A DNA stretch of 64,000 nt from the NCBI RefSeq assembly GCF_037975245.1, contig NC_092579.1:17679678-17743677 (forward strand), written 5' to 3'. The notes under the pieces are model-generated. The model did not search any database, was not told the origin of the DNA, and saw only the letters and a list, made by a program, of their open reading frames with translations. Of this stretch, positions 24,222 through 36,200 are shown one piece after another; the stretch's first letter is position 1, and every line of letters begins with the position of its first letter. The stretch is from Apostichopus japonicus. Lineage: Eukaryota > Echinodermata > Holothuroidea > Aspidochirotida > Stichopodidae. The translations under genes were made by a program, and so were the position numbers.

Positions 24222-27200
24222 ATGGTACGTACATATAAGGCCGATTGTATATTATATGTTTTGTTAAAACGTTACGCACAGATACGTACAACGTGTACCT
24301 TCAACGAAAACCTGGAACTGTTTCAGACCTGGCTTGCTTTTTTTGGGGGCCACTATTGTTGAATACACGAGATCTGCTGCATGTTGAATTATCTTCTACG
24401 GTCGTGGCAACCTGGCTCTAATTTTTATTCATGCTGGTCAAAAGGAACCATCCGCTGTAGCTTAGCCCGGCGTTTACGTTACGACGTTAGCCTAAGTTAG
24501 CCTTACTTTAACATTGACTGAGATACATTACTACTACTAGTACTAGGGATAGGAAATTTTTGGTCTTATATTCTAATGTTACTATACTATCTAGGGCTAA
24601 AGTCGTAAGTTACGTGCTACTTCCCAAGCCGAATTTGATGTGACTCGAGTCGACTCAACTTGTAACCTAGAATGGTAAGTTGACTAATTGGAAATGACAT
24701 CATATCATAATCATTAGTATTTGGCCCTTTAGGGCCTACTTAGCCTATTACAGTATTAGCAGACCAGATGGCCCTATTTCCAGGGACTGTCCCAGGATTT
24801 TATGAACCATCCCTGGATTAAAAACATCCTGGAAAAGTATTGTGCTCTGTTCATTACAAGTACAAGTGCCTAGGGCTATCCCCAAATCTGTAAAATGGCC
24901 TTGATGGAATAACTTAGTGTTGAAATTGTTTGTATCACTTTAATGGCTCAGAATTTTATGTCATAAAAATACTATGGTTCCTATATACATCTTAACAGTA
25001 ACACTCCCACAGCAACTTGACTGCTTTGCATCGCATTTTGCGATGTGGTAGGCCTAAAGGTTAAATTATTATGTGCCTGCTTCCCTGAATGCTTTCAATT
25101 AAGCCACCTGTTTGGCCTCATGCTCTTAGAACAGCTTCAGATAAGCTGTATGTTTACATCTACAACTTACAATCCATTTGTGACATAAGTACTGTACTTA
25201 GATTGTTGGGCATCCAATTATTTGTAAATGAAATATCGCCTGTTTAGGATGAAGTAAAGTTAGTACCTAACCCAACTTATAGAACATTCTGAAAGTTGTA
25301 TACAAAGTGGGTTGAATAGTCTCATTTATATCTTTTTACTTCTAGAAGTTCTAATTAGTCTAGGTCTATATTCTACTCTCTCTCTCTGCAGGCAAGCTTG
25401 GATGATACTGAGGATGTGGCCCTAGATTTTGGATCTGAGGATAACTGGCAGAGAAAAAAGAGTATCCGGTAGGTAGACTATTAAACCTAGGTCATAATTA
25501 AAGCATTAGTTTCAATCTGTCAAGTCATTTTCCTAAGAAACTTATTTCCATGGATATAAAGTTTCATAATAAAAAAAATAATAATAAAAAAAAAAAGAAG
25601 AAGGGAAAACTAGACGAAATCATGTGAAAATTGGTGACAGCAATGAGAGGAATTTCCATCTGTTTCAGTTAGGCAGATCATAGAACAGTTAATACTAGAA
25701 TATATATGTATATATATATACAGTATGCAACACTTGAATGTTACAATTTACACACAGAATGCTTCTTTGTACTGTAGACAGATACAACGTTAAAGATAAA
25801 ATAAAAGACTACACCACACATTGCTCTGGTTTGTTTTAATATCAGGTATATATATCTAATATATCTATTTTTTATCCTCTAGGTATCCACTGGCTGCGCT
25901 CTTTCATATCCTATTTAAAGTCCTGGCAATTGTGTTCTACCTTGTGATCGCTGGAAACTTTATTGGCTTTATAGTCTCATTTGTTCTGTTAACTTTGTTA
26001 TTATCAATGGACTTTTGGGTTGTGAAAAATATATCAGGCAGACTTTTAGTGGGACTCAGATGGTGGAACCACGTTGATGAAGATGGCCAAAGTCACTGGG
26101 TGTTTGAGTCCCGTAAGAAGGTAAGCGATTATTCAGGTGCTTTTGGTATAAAAAAAAATTAGGGGGTATTTTAGAATTTGCCATCCCCCCCACTGAAATC
26201 CTTTGCAAGTCACTATCATTAATGTGCCCTCCATTTTGCTGTTATGTCATTTACCACCGTAGATATATATGGAATATATATATTTTTTTATTTCAGGGAT
26301 CCAAATTGCAAGAGACAAATGCAGAATCAAGAATATTCTGGTTAGCTCTGATCCTCAACCCAGTTATTTGGTTCATTTCAATGTTTCCATCATTCTTTCC
26401 ATTCCCCACTGGATGGTTGGTAAGTAATTCAATAATTCCATGTGTATGTATGTGACACTTGCTTGTAAACACACTAACTCAAAAAGTTAATAGTGGATTA
26501 ACTTCATACTTGGCATGTGGATCCGTCTTATTGAATACAAGAAGCATATTGTATTCAGTGAAGTTTAATGGTCAACAGAGGTCAATGTTTGAAAACTTTG
26601 TGAACACGAGAACTAAAAAAAAGTGCATCTTTGTTGATCTTCATACATGGTATGCAGATTCAGTGTGTTGAGTACAAGAACCCTATTGAAATTGGTGGAG
26701 GTCAAAGGTCATTTGCGGTCAACATTTAGGTGAACGTTTAAAAATCTTGTAAACAGGATAACACAAGAAGTACACTTTTTTTGAACTTCACACTTAGTAA
26801 TTCCAGTTTGATGAGTGCAAGAATCCTATTGAAATTGGTAGAGGTCAAGGGTCACATGAGGTCAACAGGCATCAAAAGTCTGAAAACCTTTTAAACATGT
26901 AACACAAAAATTAAAGCTATTATTAATCTGTGAATTCTCCAGTGCTGTGATATTCTTTTGGTGAACATAGTTTGGCCAAATTCAGTTCAGCTTAGTTCTG
27001 TGAAGGAGCTGTTTAGGTCTTCAGCGAAACATACCTGGCATCCACGTCATGAAATCTGCATCAGAGTTCACACTCTTGCTTTAAACGTGCACTTTAACCT
27101 CCTGTCAGTTTTCAACCTCTGAGCTTCAAGGTTTCAACAGGTTATCTCAAAAGGGCACAAACTAGCTCAAGGGGTCAAAAGGTTATCTCAAATGGTGGGA

Positions 27201-29232
27201 GACTTGGCCATTTTCTCAAAATATTTCACAGTGTATAAACAATGTGATCTAACTCTCAACAACTATTCAAGTGATTTGTTAGCTTAAAATTGGTAAAATG
27301 TGTAGATATTTCACATAGGAAGACTGTTCATTCAAAATATTGAAACATTTTTGTTAAAATTCTATACTCTAATATCCTTATGAGTGAACCCACAAGGCAC
27401 ATTTGAACAGAAACTATTGACAATGTAGTTTGTTGGATAAAGTTGGAATCCTACATCCTGCAGTAAATTCAGTTTTTAAATCATAAACTCCAGCAATCAT
27501 AGCTTCCTGTGATCACTAAAGTTCATATCTTTTCTAAATTAAACTGCTCAGTGTACCATTTGAAAGAGTCATTGCTTAAAAAAGTGAAATTTAAGTTAAT
27601 AACAAATCTCTTTGATTCATTTTCAGTTTATTCCCATCATGGGCCTCTGTTTAGGTGGAAGTAATTTATATGGTTATCTACGGTGCAAAATTGGCTCCAG
27701 ACAACAGCTCTCTTCTTTCGCGACACAATTCCTGAGTCAGCAGATGTTTTCAGCGGTAAGAAATTGTATCCCAGGTTTGATGATGTATCATAACTGATCA
27801 AAGACCTTCAAATTCCCGACACATCTCTATAGATGTATTCATTGGCCTCGGTCTGTCGTTAATTTTCCAATGTTTTTGGGATAGCATCATGGTTGATCTT
27901 ATAGAGTAATGAGGCAATGATTGTTTGCTCATTCTAGTGGTTGGGAGAGAATCACATACCTCACCTCTCATAGGTTTTCATGCAACCCCCCCCCCCCCCC
28001 AGCAATGAACTTTGAAAACTTGCACCTATACATTTTATCTAAATTATTGTCTCTCGGTTAGAAACAAGTGATGAAATTACATTCCCTTTCCTACCCTTAT
28101 GCACCTTAAATTTTGCAGTTGAACAGTATCTTTGATATGCCAGTGAATAAATAACATTCATGCATACTCATTATAAACAGATTGAAATATGAGAGACTCA
28201 AAAACCGTGGTTGAACCTGCTGCTGAACTGTCAACTACATAACTCTGTATTAAGCGTTTGAGGAAAAGAAAAAGAAATAAGAAAGCATGAAAAGTGACGT
28301 AGAAAGAAGAGTCATATATATTTGTACCTGTTTCAGCCACAGTACTTCAGGTTTTCCACACAAAAAAAAACTGCTTTTAGTTTGCCTCACATAATTTTCC
28401 TTATGTTGGTAAAGATACTGTAGATGTTAAAGAAAAATAAAAACAACAGTTACTATTTAAAGAATTGTAAATCTCTTTTGATAATTTTTTTTTTACAATA
28501 CGAGAAATGTCAACTCCCCAGGAATAATTAGGTGTGTCATTAGGACTAAACTTACTCAGATGATATAAGTCAACGGTCCTGATGTGCACTAGAATCTTTC
28601 TGCTACAGGGAATAATTTAGTGTTCAAATTTTGAGTAGCAGTTTTGAAGGCCCTGGAGTTAATCTCTAATAAAATACTAGCATGGTTCCTGTGTAAAGAA
28701 GTGCTCTACATCTTTGGACTTGCGATGCGATAAATTAATCCCGGTGTTAACATTCATAAAAGTTGTTTCCTTAACAAGTTACTACGTATATAAATAGTGC
28801 AGCACTGCCAGTCGACATTCAACACGGGTGATTTTATTGAACTCTATTCTCAGTTGTATTATGAGATGTATAAGAAGCATGCCTGAATTAATATGAATAA
28901 TTTCAGTGAAAACCAAGATGAAGCTAGGCTACAAAATACAAGACAAACTTTTTTTTTACAGGATTCATAACCCTCTCATCTCAAAGTTCCTTATGTCTAG
29001 TGCAGTCTACAAATATCCCATGAACACAAATAGTCAGATAAGAAGACCACTCATGGCATATGCTTGATTAAATGTCAAAGGACATTCTGGTATTGGCACA
29101 CATTAACAATTTTTACTAATACTAATAAATGACAACTAAGCTACTATTGTCAACCTGTTAATTTGTGGTAATTTTTTCTTTCTTTCACAGGCTGTAAATT
29201 CAACAGCCAATCAATCGCAAGGTACAGGATAG
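24222..29232 (+). CDS. TVP23: TVP23 Golgi apparatus membrane protein homologue
   Basis: A small multi-spanning protein of the late Golgi implicated in vesicle traffic (TVP23A/B in human, Tvp23 in yeast). Exons: 24222-24224, 25392-25468, 25883-26120, 26297-26419, 27627-27755, 29191-29232. All phases agree and give 203 residues, against about 205 in human TVP23B. Family signatures are DDTEDV near the N-terminus, DFWVVKN-GR, VGLRWWNH-DEDG, SHWVFESRK and ESRIFW. Four hydrophobic segments are visible. The first coding exon holds only the ATG directly before a strong GTACGT donor; this start is inferred because it gives the right phase and length. An AATAAA at 29903-29908 could end the message. Confidence 0.93.
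26460..26900 (+). repeat. Diverged tandem repeat in TVP23 intron 4, with a DR1 motif
   Basis: About three diverged units of roughly 150 bp share phrases such as AACTTCA(C/T)AC, GAGT(A/G)CAAGAA-CCTATTGAAATTGG and AGGTCAA-GGTCA. One unit contains a perfect AGGTCA-A-AGGTCA direct repeat at 26699-26711, the DR1 consensus of nuclear receptors such as RXR and HNF4. Its presence in a repeat makes function uncertain. Confidence 0.65.
27918..28000 (+). repeat. Dispersed repeat ending in poly-C, left copy
   Basis: About 83 bases running from TGATTGTTTGCTCATTC to a run of about 15 C. The same sequence occurs inverted at 31139-31230. It lies in the last intron of TVP23. Confidence 0.8.
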
Positions 29233-31138
29233 ACTGACGTGGATGTTCCTTGGGTTAGTATGCAATATGATTTCTTTGAAGAGAACTTGTTAAGCCATCC
29301 TCTCAGTAACATGGTGCCAAATGTTCATATATACATATATATTCTATTCATGTACAGTATCTAAGACAATGGAACACAATGACAGTACTTCAGTTCTAAA
29401 TGTGAAATAGATGCTGCATCTTTCCATAGCCAACAAACTTTCTGGATTAGAAATTCTTTGAAGTAAAGTAATTGCTTTGATGTGGCTAAATTGTATAAAC
29501 ATCTGTTGTTCATTTGTGATTCCTTTTTCAATACCAGAACAGAGAAACTTTGCATGTAAATGATTCCAGGAGGTATGAAGTGTAAAGAACTGCTCCTCAC
29601 AGTATCCTCTCGTTATCCTCTCTTTAGCTTGTCATGTAACCATTGGAATAATTTCTGATCTTGGAATTGTGGAGTTCTACATATATATCTATATATATAT
29701 AAAATATCCTTCAATGTGAGTGTAATGCCAACTAGGGATTGTAGAGGTGTTACTCTGAGATGCAAACCAGTCAGGTCCAGTCTCCTTCCGTTGCTCTCTG
29801 TATCAAGTATTTCTCTCTGATGACGAGAGACTGCTAACTGGTGTCCATGTGATCATCTTCATTACAGTATCTCCTTATACCTGTCCAAAGTGGAATGAAT
29901 GAAATAAACTCAGTAAATTGTGGTCATCAGTTATTAAGTTATCTTGAAAATGGACGTCAGAATGATCACATTTTGATCTAGGGTTGAACTATAAGTACTA
30001 TGTAGGGATACACTTGAATATTGTTTATCATTCCAGAGAAAGTCTTTGAAACGTCAAAAATTGGTTCGTCACGGCAAGTTAAAAATAGAGGTGGGATGGC
30101 TAAACATTGTTGTGAACTTATGATTACTTATGTTTATCACAGTGTAAGCCAATCTACAGTGCTCTCAAAAGAAACTATCCAGTTTGAGGAAGGGGGGGGA
30201 TTGGTAGTGCAATATGTTGCTGACTGGTGTTAGATGTTGGTCGGGTACAGTATAACCAGGGTTTGGCAAAAATCTTTCAAAATTCTTGTCTCTTTGAACA
30301 ATGAGAAAGGCATTGCTACTTACTTTAAGAACCAGGCAAAACCAGATCCAACATATAAGAAAGGAGTTTTTAGAAGCCATCATTAAACTAGAAGAACAGG
30401 GAAGGTTACCTAACTTGTATCAAAGACATTAAGTTGGTCCTTCCATCCACCAAATGTGCAACTTTTCTTTCTTTTCATTTTCAGTGCTGACCTGACAACT
30501 ACTCTGATGTTAAAGACATTCTAATGTCCTGAGATCAATGATGGATGGCGCTCTTCTTCTTCTTCCATTGTCGTAAAGTAACCTACTTCCTGCATGATCA
30601 CGATAGTACTATGAGTCACGATTACACGGAGTCCGAAGGGGAACTAAAATCTGTTTTCATTAACCATACCGACTGAGATATGAATCATAATACCATAATT
30701 GCTTGCCCTTGTCAAGATATGATTCGCAGAGTTGGTTTATTTCCGTCTGCTATTGTACACGATTCATTTATAGACTTGGTTATAGATGTCTTCATTAAAA
30801 AAATTAAATTATTACAAAATGATATATTTCTGCTTTTTTTGTTTCATATTTATTTCAGCCAAAATTCAATAAATTAAAAGAGTGAGACCTTTTATCTAAA
30901 AAAAACAAAAAAACAATGGGGAACCACGGAAACAAATATAAAGATTGCATAAGCATCCTTCAAAAACTTCTTATAGGGATATTCTGGAGACAAAACAAGT
31001 TGAAAAATATTGATGCGAAAAATCTTCCACACTTAGTTGAAATCCCTGTGTCATTATCTTGTCCCTAACTCAAAGATGGTTTTTTAAATGTAACCTGACT
31101 GGGTAAACCTTCAACTACTGCAGGATGTTGGATCACAA

Positions 31139-31230
31139 GGGGGGGGGGGGGGGGATGAGGGTTGCATGGAAACCTATGAGAGGTGAGGTATGTGATCCTC
31201 TCCCAACCACTAGAATGAGCAAACAATCAT
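31139..31230 (-). repeat. Dispersed repeat ending in poly-C, right inverted copy
   Basis: Near-exact inverse complement of 27918-28000, beginning with a run of about 15 G on the plus strand. The two copies bracket about 3.1 kb holding the TVP23 last exon and its 3' flank. Confidence 0.8.
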
Positions 31231-31628
31231 AAATAAACTTTGTTAGTATTCACAGCCACTGAATGCATTCTGTATGTGCAAAGTTGAAGCTCTGTGTTGT
31301 CATCTGGACAAATGCTATTCATAAGCTTTACCTATGCTGTTATTATAATACTCTTGTTGATATTAACCTGATACATTTGGAATAATAAAAATAAAGACAG
31401 TTTCAGCTGAAGTGCCATGATGACATCATTCATTCTGCTTTTGCCACATGCATTTACAAAATATCCAAAAATTTGTAAAATGTGGATGTGGTTTGCCTTA
31501 AAATTAATCACAATTTGAGCCATTTTGTTAAGCAATCAACTTCAGCCACTGGAATATCGCTTGAATATAGTTGAAGTGAAGAATGATTTGATAAAAGTGG
31601 ATTGAACGTCAAGTACATATGTAATCTT

Positions 31629-31656
31629 TGGTTTGGTTTGGTTTGGTTTGGTTTGA
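31629..31656. repeat. (GGTTT)n microsatellite
   Basis: Five to six copies of GGTTT between TVP23 and NUBP1. Confidence 0.9.
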
Positions 31657-33298
31657 TTTGGAGATCTTTGGTTTGATTTCCAAACAGTAAGTTGTCAGGA
31701 ATGTTTAAAAAGAAAGTTTAAAAAAAAGTTAAAAGGAAAAAAATTTAAATACAGAATAGGTACTAGTCTTCCACAGATTGTACTGTGCTTATCATATTTA
31801 AGTTAGAAGTGTCAACTACAGTTATGATTTCCAGTTTTGTTTAAATCTAACATTGTACAGATATTAAGTATTAATGCCATTTTCTTCTTGTGTCTTCAGT
31901 TTATTCACTAATTTGATATTAATCAACTGTGTACTAGTGACACAATAATTGTTGAATTCAACAATAAGCCTGACAGAAGGTAGAAGCCTACAGTAACCTA
32001 AAATGTTAATATATTTACATAATGTTAGCATGGAAAGTCACCATGACAACATGGTATTTTAAGTGCAATTTTCTATTACTGAGAAGTGATGGGTGTCTCT
32101 CTTGGTGGTGCTATATGTACATGCTTTTCATACCAGGGTCATATATAGTGACCACTCACTTGGTAAAACACTCACAATCTATCCTCACTACAGGGATGTA
32201 CTAACACATTGGTCAATTTATCACAGCCTGATACATTTATTTTTCAAGAAAAGCTACATTAAACTATCACAGGCTATTGGCAGTTGTCGAGATAACTGAC
32301 CACGTAATCACCTGCTTGGTACTCATCCAAGGACAGATAATAGGGTACCAGTCAAGGGTACCTAATATATATATATAGTGCACCAATCAAGAGTTCTCAA
32401 TAAAACATTCTGCAAAATAATTCTCTGCTTGGGGAAAAACTTCATGTGTTTATTTATACCACAGGAATGGAAGTAGTCTCTTAATAGTTGGAGAAAAAGT
32501 TTTGAAAGAAGGAACTACACGTTAGTAACCAAGAGGGGAAGGGTCAATTTTCTAGTCTTTTATAAATTAGTTCAGTCAAATCCTTCACAAGTTTTTTTTT
32601 TTTTTACTGCTCTTGTTATCGGTAATCTTTGTATTTTGTTTTTCTAATGAATTTGATAGCATTCCAATAATTTCTACTTTTACTGCACTTATTGTTATAA
32701 GTATGATTGTGTAACATTGTTTATTGTCTGTTGACTTAGCTTGATTTTTAATCTCTATCTTTTAAAGGGTCAGATAAGTTGCCGTTTCTCTTTCTTATTT
32801 TTTTCCTCCCACCTTTGTAGCTGATCTCTATTTCATATGTGCAGTGCAGAAATTCCTGTTAAACTGACATCCAGACATGAATTTCTCATTACTCAGCTAA
32901 TGATTGTAAATCTTTAGCATGGAAATGATACAACAATCATATTTTTCATCAGAAAATCACAGCAAGTTGATCACAGTAGCTCGGTGCTGTTCTATTGTTA
33001 AATCTGAGCCATTTTTAGGCACACAAATCTGTTGTAAGCTTGCATGTGTTCTGTACTTGTTATTGTGATAACCAGTGAAGACTTTGTCATACTTCTAGAC
33101 AAATTTTTGTGAAATCAGCCGTCAGAAAAATATTGAATCCATTTGAAACATTTTTTTTTAATGAAGTTATCAAGATAACCCAAGAGGTTTCCATCTTACG
33201 TAACATTCACAACTCAGAATTTGCCATCCATCTAATTTTAAACAAAATCTGCAATGTCAGCACACTGCCAAGTTGCTGAAAATGATCCCAATTTATAA

Positions 33299-36200
33299 CT
33301 AGCCTTGAAGCTGATTACATTCAAGTACTGGTAATATTGTTAAGAATTTTTTATGTGTATAAGAACTATATGTATGGTGAAAGAATCTATTTGGGGAAAC
33401 CTTTCCATGATCTGTTTTCTATATCTCTTTGCGCCTGTCTCTATCGTATGTGTGTATAAATATACTTACCCTTAATAATTTGTTGATATGATGTAACTGC
33501 AGGGGAGTCCGGAAATTCTTCGAAAAAAGACGTTCCTTCATCGCAACATTTTCCTATTGAAGAGGGGGAAAAAAGATTGACCAATTTGATAGTGTTAGTT
33601 ATTGGTATTAAATGACCTAGAACCCCATACTATTTACTCTGGAGAACATTTTTATGTAAGCAATATTTGAAGGGGCATACTATGATGGCAGATAACTTAT
33701 AAATTATCTTAGAGAGGAAAATAGTTCATACTGTTGTTCCTCATCTCAAGATATGGTTCATTGGATGTAACCTTTTTTTTTGACTAACTAGACCCTCCAT
33801 TATTATTCCATGGAGTTAACAACAGTTGATGGTCAGATGTCTTCAACAGCTTGACTTTATTATGAGAGATTCTTGCTGATTTATGAAATTTGGGAATGTT
33901 TACTAAGCTATCAATGTTATCTTTATAGAATTTCATCAAAATGCAAATTTTGGAGAATATTATTCACCTCTGCAGATAAATGGCTTCAACACTTTAAAAG
34001 AAAAAAAAACGTTTTTGCTCAAATGACATAATGGCATTCAATCTGTTGTTACCAGATACTTTCACAAAATATCAAGTCATGTTGAATGAAATCATGTGGG
34101 CAGTAGCTAGCCAACAGGAAGTACACAATACATATCTAGCAAAGTTTCTCCCTCTGGAAGTGCATTGGCGTTTCCTTTGCAAGACTTTCTCACTTTTCAC
34201 TTGCAAAACCATGTCATTCAAATGTCATATGCTTCCAGTTGAAACACATCAAGCAAGAACCAACTTCCTAACGTTCATCGATGTGGCACTAGTAGATGGT
34301 TACCTCTACTCACCTATTCTGGGGTCCAGAGGCAGTTTCCCAAGGAATGGCACTTTCATATCCTCAGCCATTTTCTCTGCCCCTCCAGTAGTTGGGGGGA
34401 AGATCTGTGATTCATTCTAAGAATGAAGAGAAGGCCAATTATGAGAAATTAGTAATCTTGCCGACTTGCCATCTTGTGTGTAATAACATTACTATCTCTT
34501 CCTCTCCTCTCCCCTGCCTCACCCACCCCAACCAACCCTGCAATTTTTTCTGGGACTCCCACTCTGCTTTTACAGCCCTTTTTTTTTGCAACCAGGTAGG
34601 CTATGTGGGGTATAATAATATCAGAAATGCTTTGCAATTATTTAAGTAAACTTATTGAGGCACCTGGTGATAATGTACATTGTTATGATGTTATCACAAC
34701 ATTAAAGTTAGTCCAAGTTTCTTGTGAGCAGTACTGACAGAGTAGTCAACTATAATGCACATCACACCACACAGTGGACAATAAACAAGGTGTAAATACT
34801 AGCAATGACATGTTATAGGCAGCATGAGTGTCAAAGAGTCAGATTTGTAACAAGTCACTTCAATACTTCATATTAAAGTCAAGTCGAGTTATTACCCATC
34901 ATCTTAAATTGAGCTGAGACTCACGTCACTGTACTCTCTCTATGGGGGAAAATTTATATACAAAAATGTTCGGGCCACTTTACTTGTGAAATAAAGAGTT
35001 ACCCCTGCTTATAACCATGCACAGAGCAGAGCAAAACTGTTCACTCTCCTGAATACTTAAAAAGGGATGTACAGTATCACACTGTTTTGTCAAACAATCT
35101 ACCTTTGCCCAGACGTACCTTACAACTAGGACAGATGAAACCACTCATGTTTTCGATTACACCGATGATCGGTAGCTTCACCTTCTTGCAAAAATTGATT
35201 TCCTTCCTCACGTCCATCAAAGAGACTTCCTATGAGAGCAAGGATTGAGATTGAAGAAGATCCACTACATTTCAAACATCCATCTCCTTTCACACTGCGG
35301 TTCACATCGGTAAGTTTTAGATAATTGTACATCTCCCTGTAATGAGATCGCTTTCCGAAGTAGATGCATCAAGCTGTGAGTAATCTGCACCCTTCTACGT
35401 CAATTTACCAAGTACCTACTCTCAGTGGCGGAGCTAGGGGTATTGGTCAGGGGGGTCGAGAATGGTCTGTAGGGGCACTTTCGACACTGTCTAAGCGGAG
35501 CGCCACCACAGGTTGGCGCGGAGGGTACAGAAATTTTTTGAGTAAAGATATTCCCTAGATCGCAGGAAATGACCCTCTCCGGGCCTTGCTAATTTGCAGA
35601 TAAACGAAGAATAAATAGGTGTCATCGCCATTTTGTCAGAAAATTACACCAACAAAATGTGACAAATGTCAATAGGTAGATGAGAGCGCAATTAAAAAGT
35701 CAATAATCGCGAATAAGTAAAAAGTAGTAAACAGCTGAAAAGGGCGCCAGCAGTCCATTTGAGTCCGTCAGGGGGGGCATCCGCCCCCCTGACTGTATGG
35801 ACGCTCCGCCACTGCCTACTCTCTATACATGATCCACTGTTGTGCTTGCATAAGTTTAGTTTTTACGGCATTCATGCATATTTGTAAAACCCATTAAATA
35901 TGATCAATGATCGAACCACATGTTGGCATGTTGAAAATTGTTTAAAAATATCAAAAATATGTTTCTGGATGTTCTTGAGTCTCCAACATATTACCAGACA
36001 TTGAGGAGGTTTCCTTAAATATTATAAATGCAAACTGCTGAGTAATCAACTGCTAAGCATGTATAATTTAGCCTTGTTGGATATTACTGAGTTTGATGGA
36101 ATTAATATTAAAGAGATATTTTGTTGACTTTTCATTATACACATGCCAAACTGATCATTAATTAAAATTCTATTCTATGAATGCTACCATCAAAATATCA

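Larger units (their letters stand above)
29233..33298. other. 3' flanks of the convergent genes TVP23 and NUBP1
   Basis: About 4 kb between two convergent coding regions, probably long 3' UTRs. It holds an AATAAA at 29903, another AATAAA near 30868, a well-formed acceptor TTTCATTTTCAG ending near 30484 that could start an alternative 3' exon, the inverted repeat copy at 31139 and a (GGTTT)n run at 31629. No further gene was seen. Confidence 0.5.

Noticed and set aside
34031-34420. 129-residue plus-strand ORF
   Set aside because: It overlaps NUBP1 exon 34314-34416 in antisense and has no family features.
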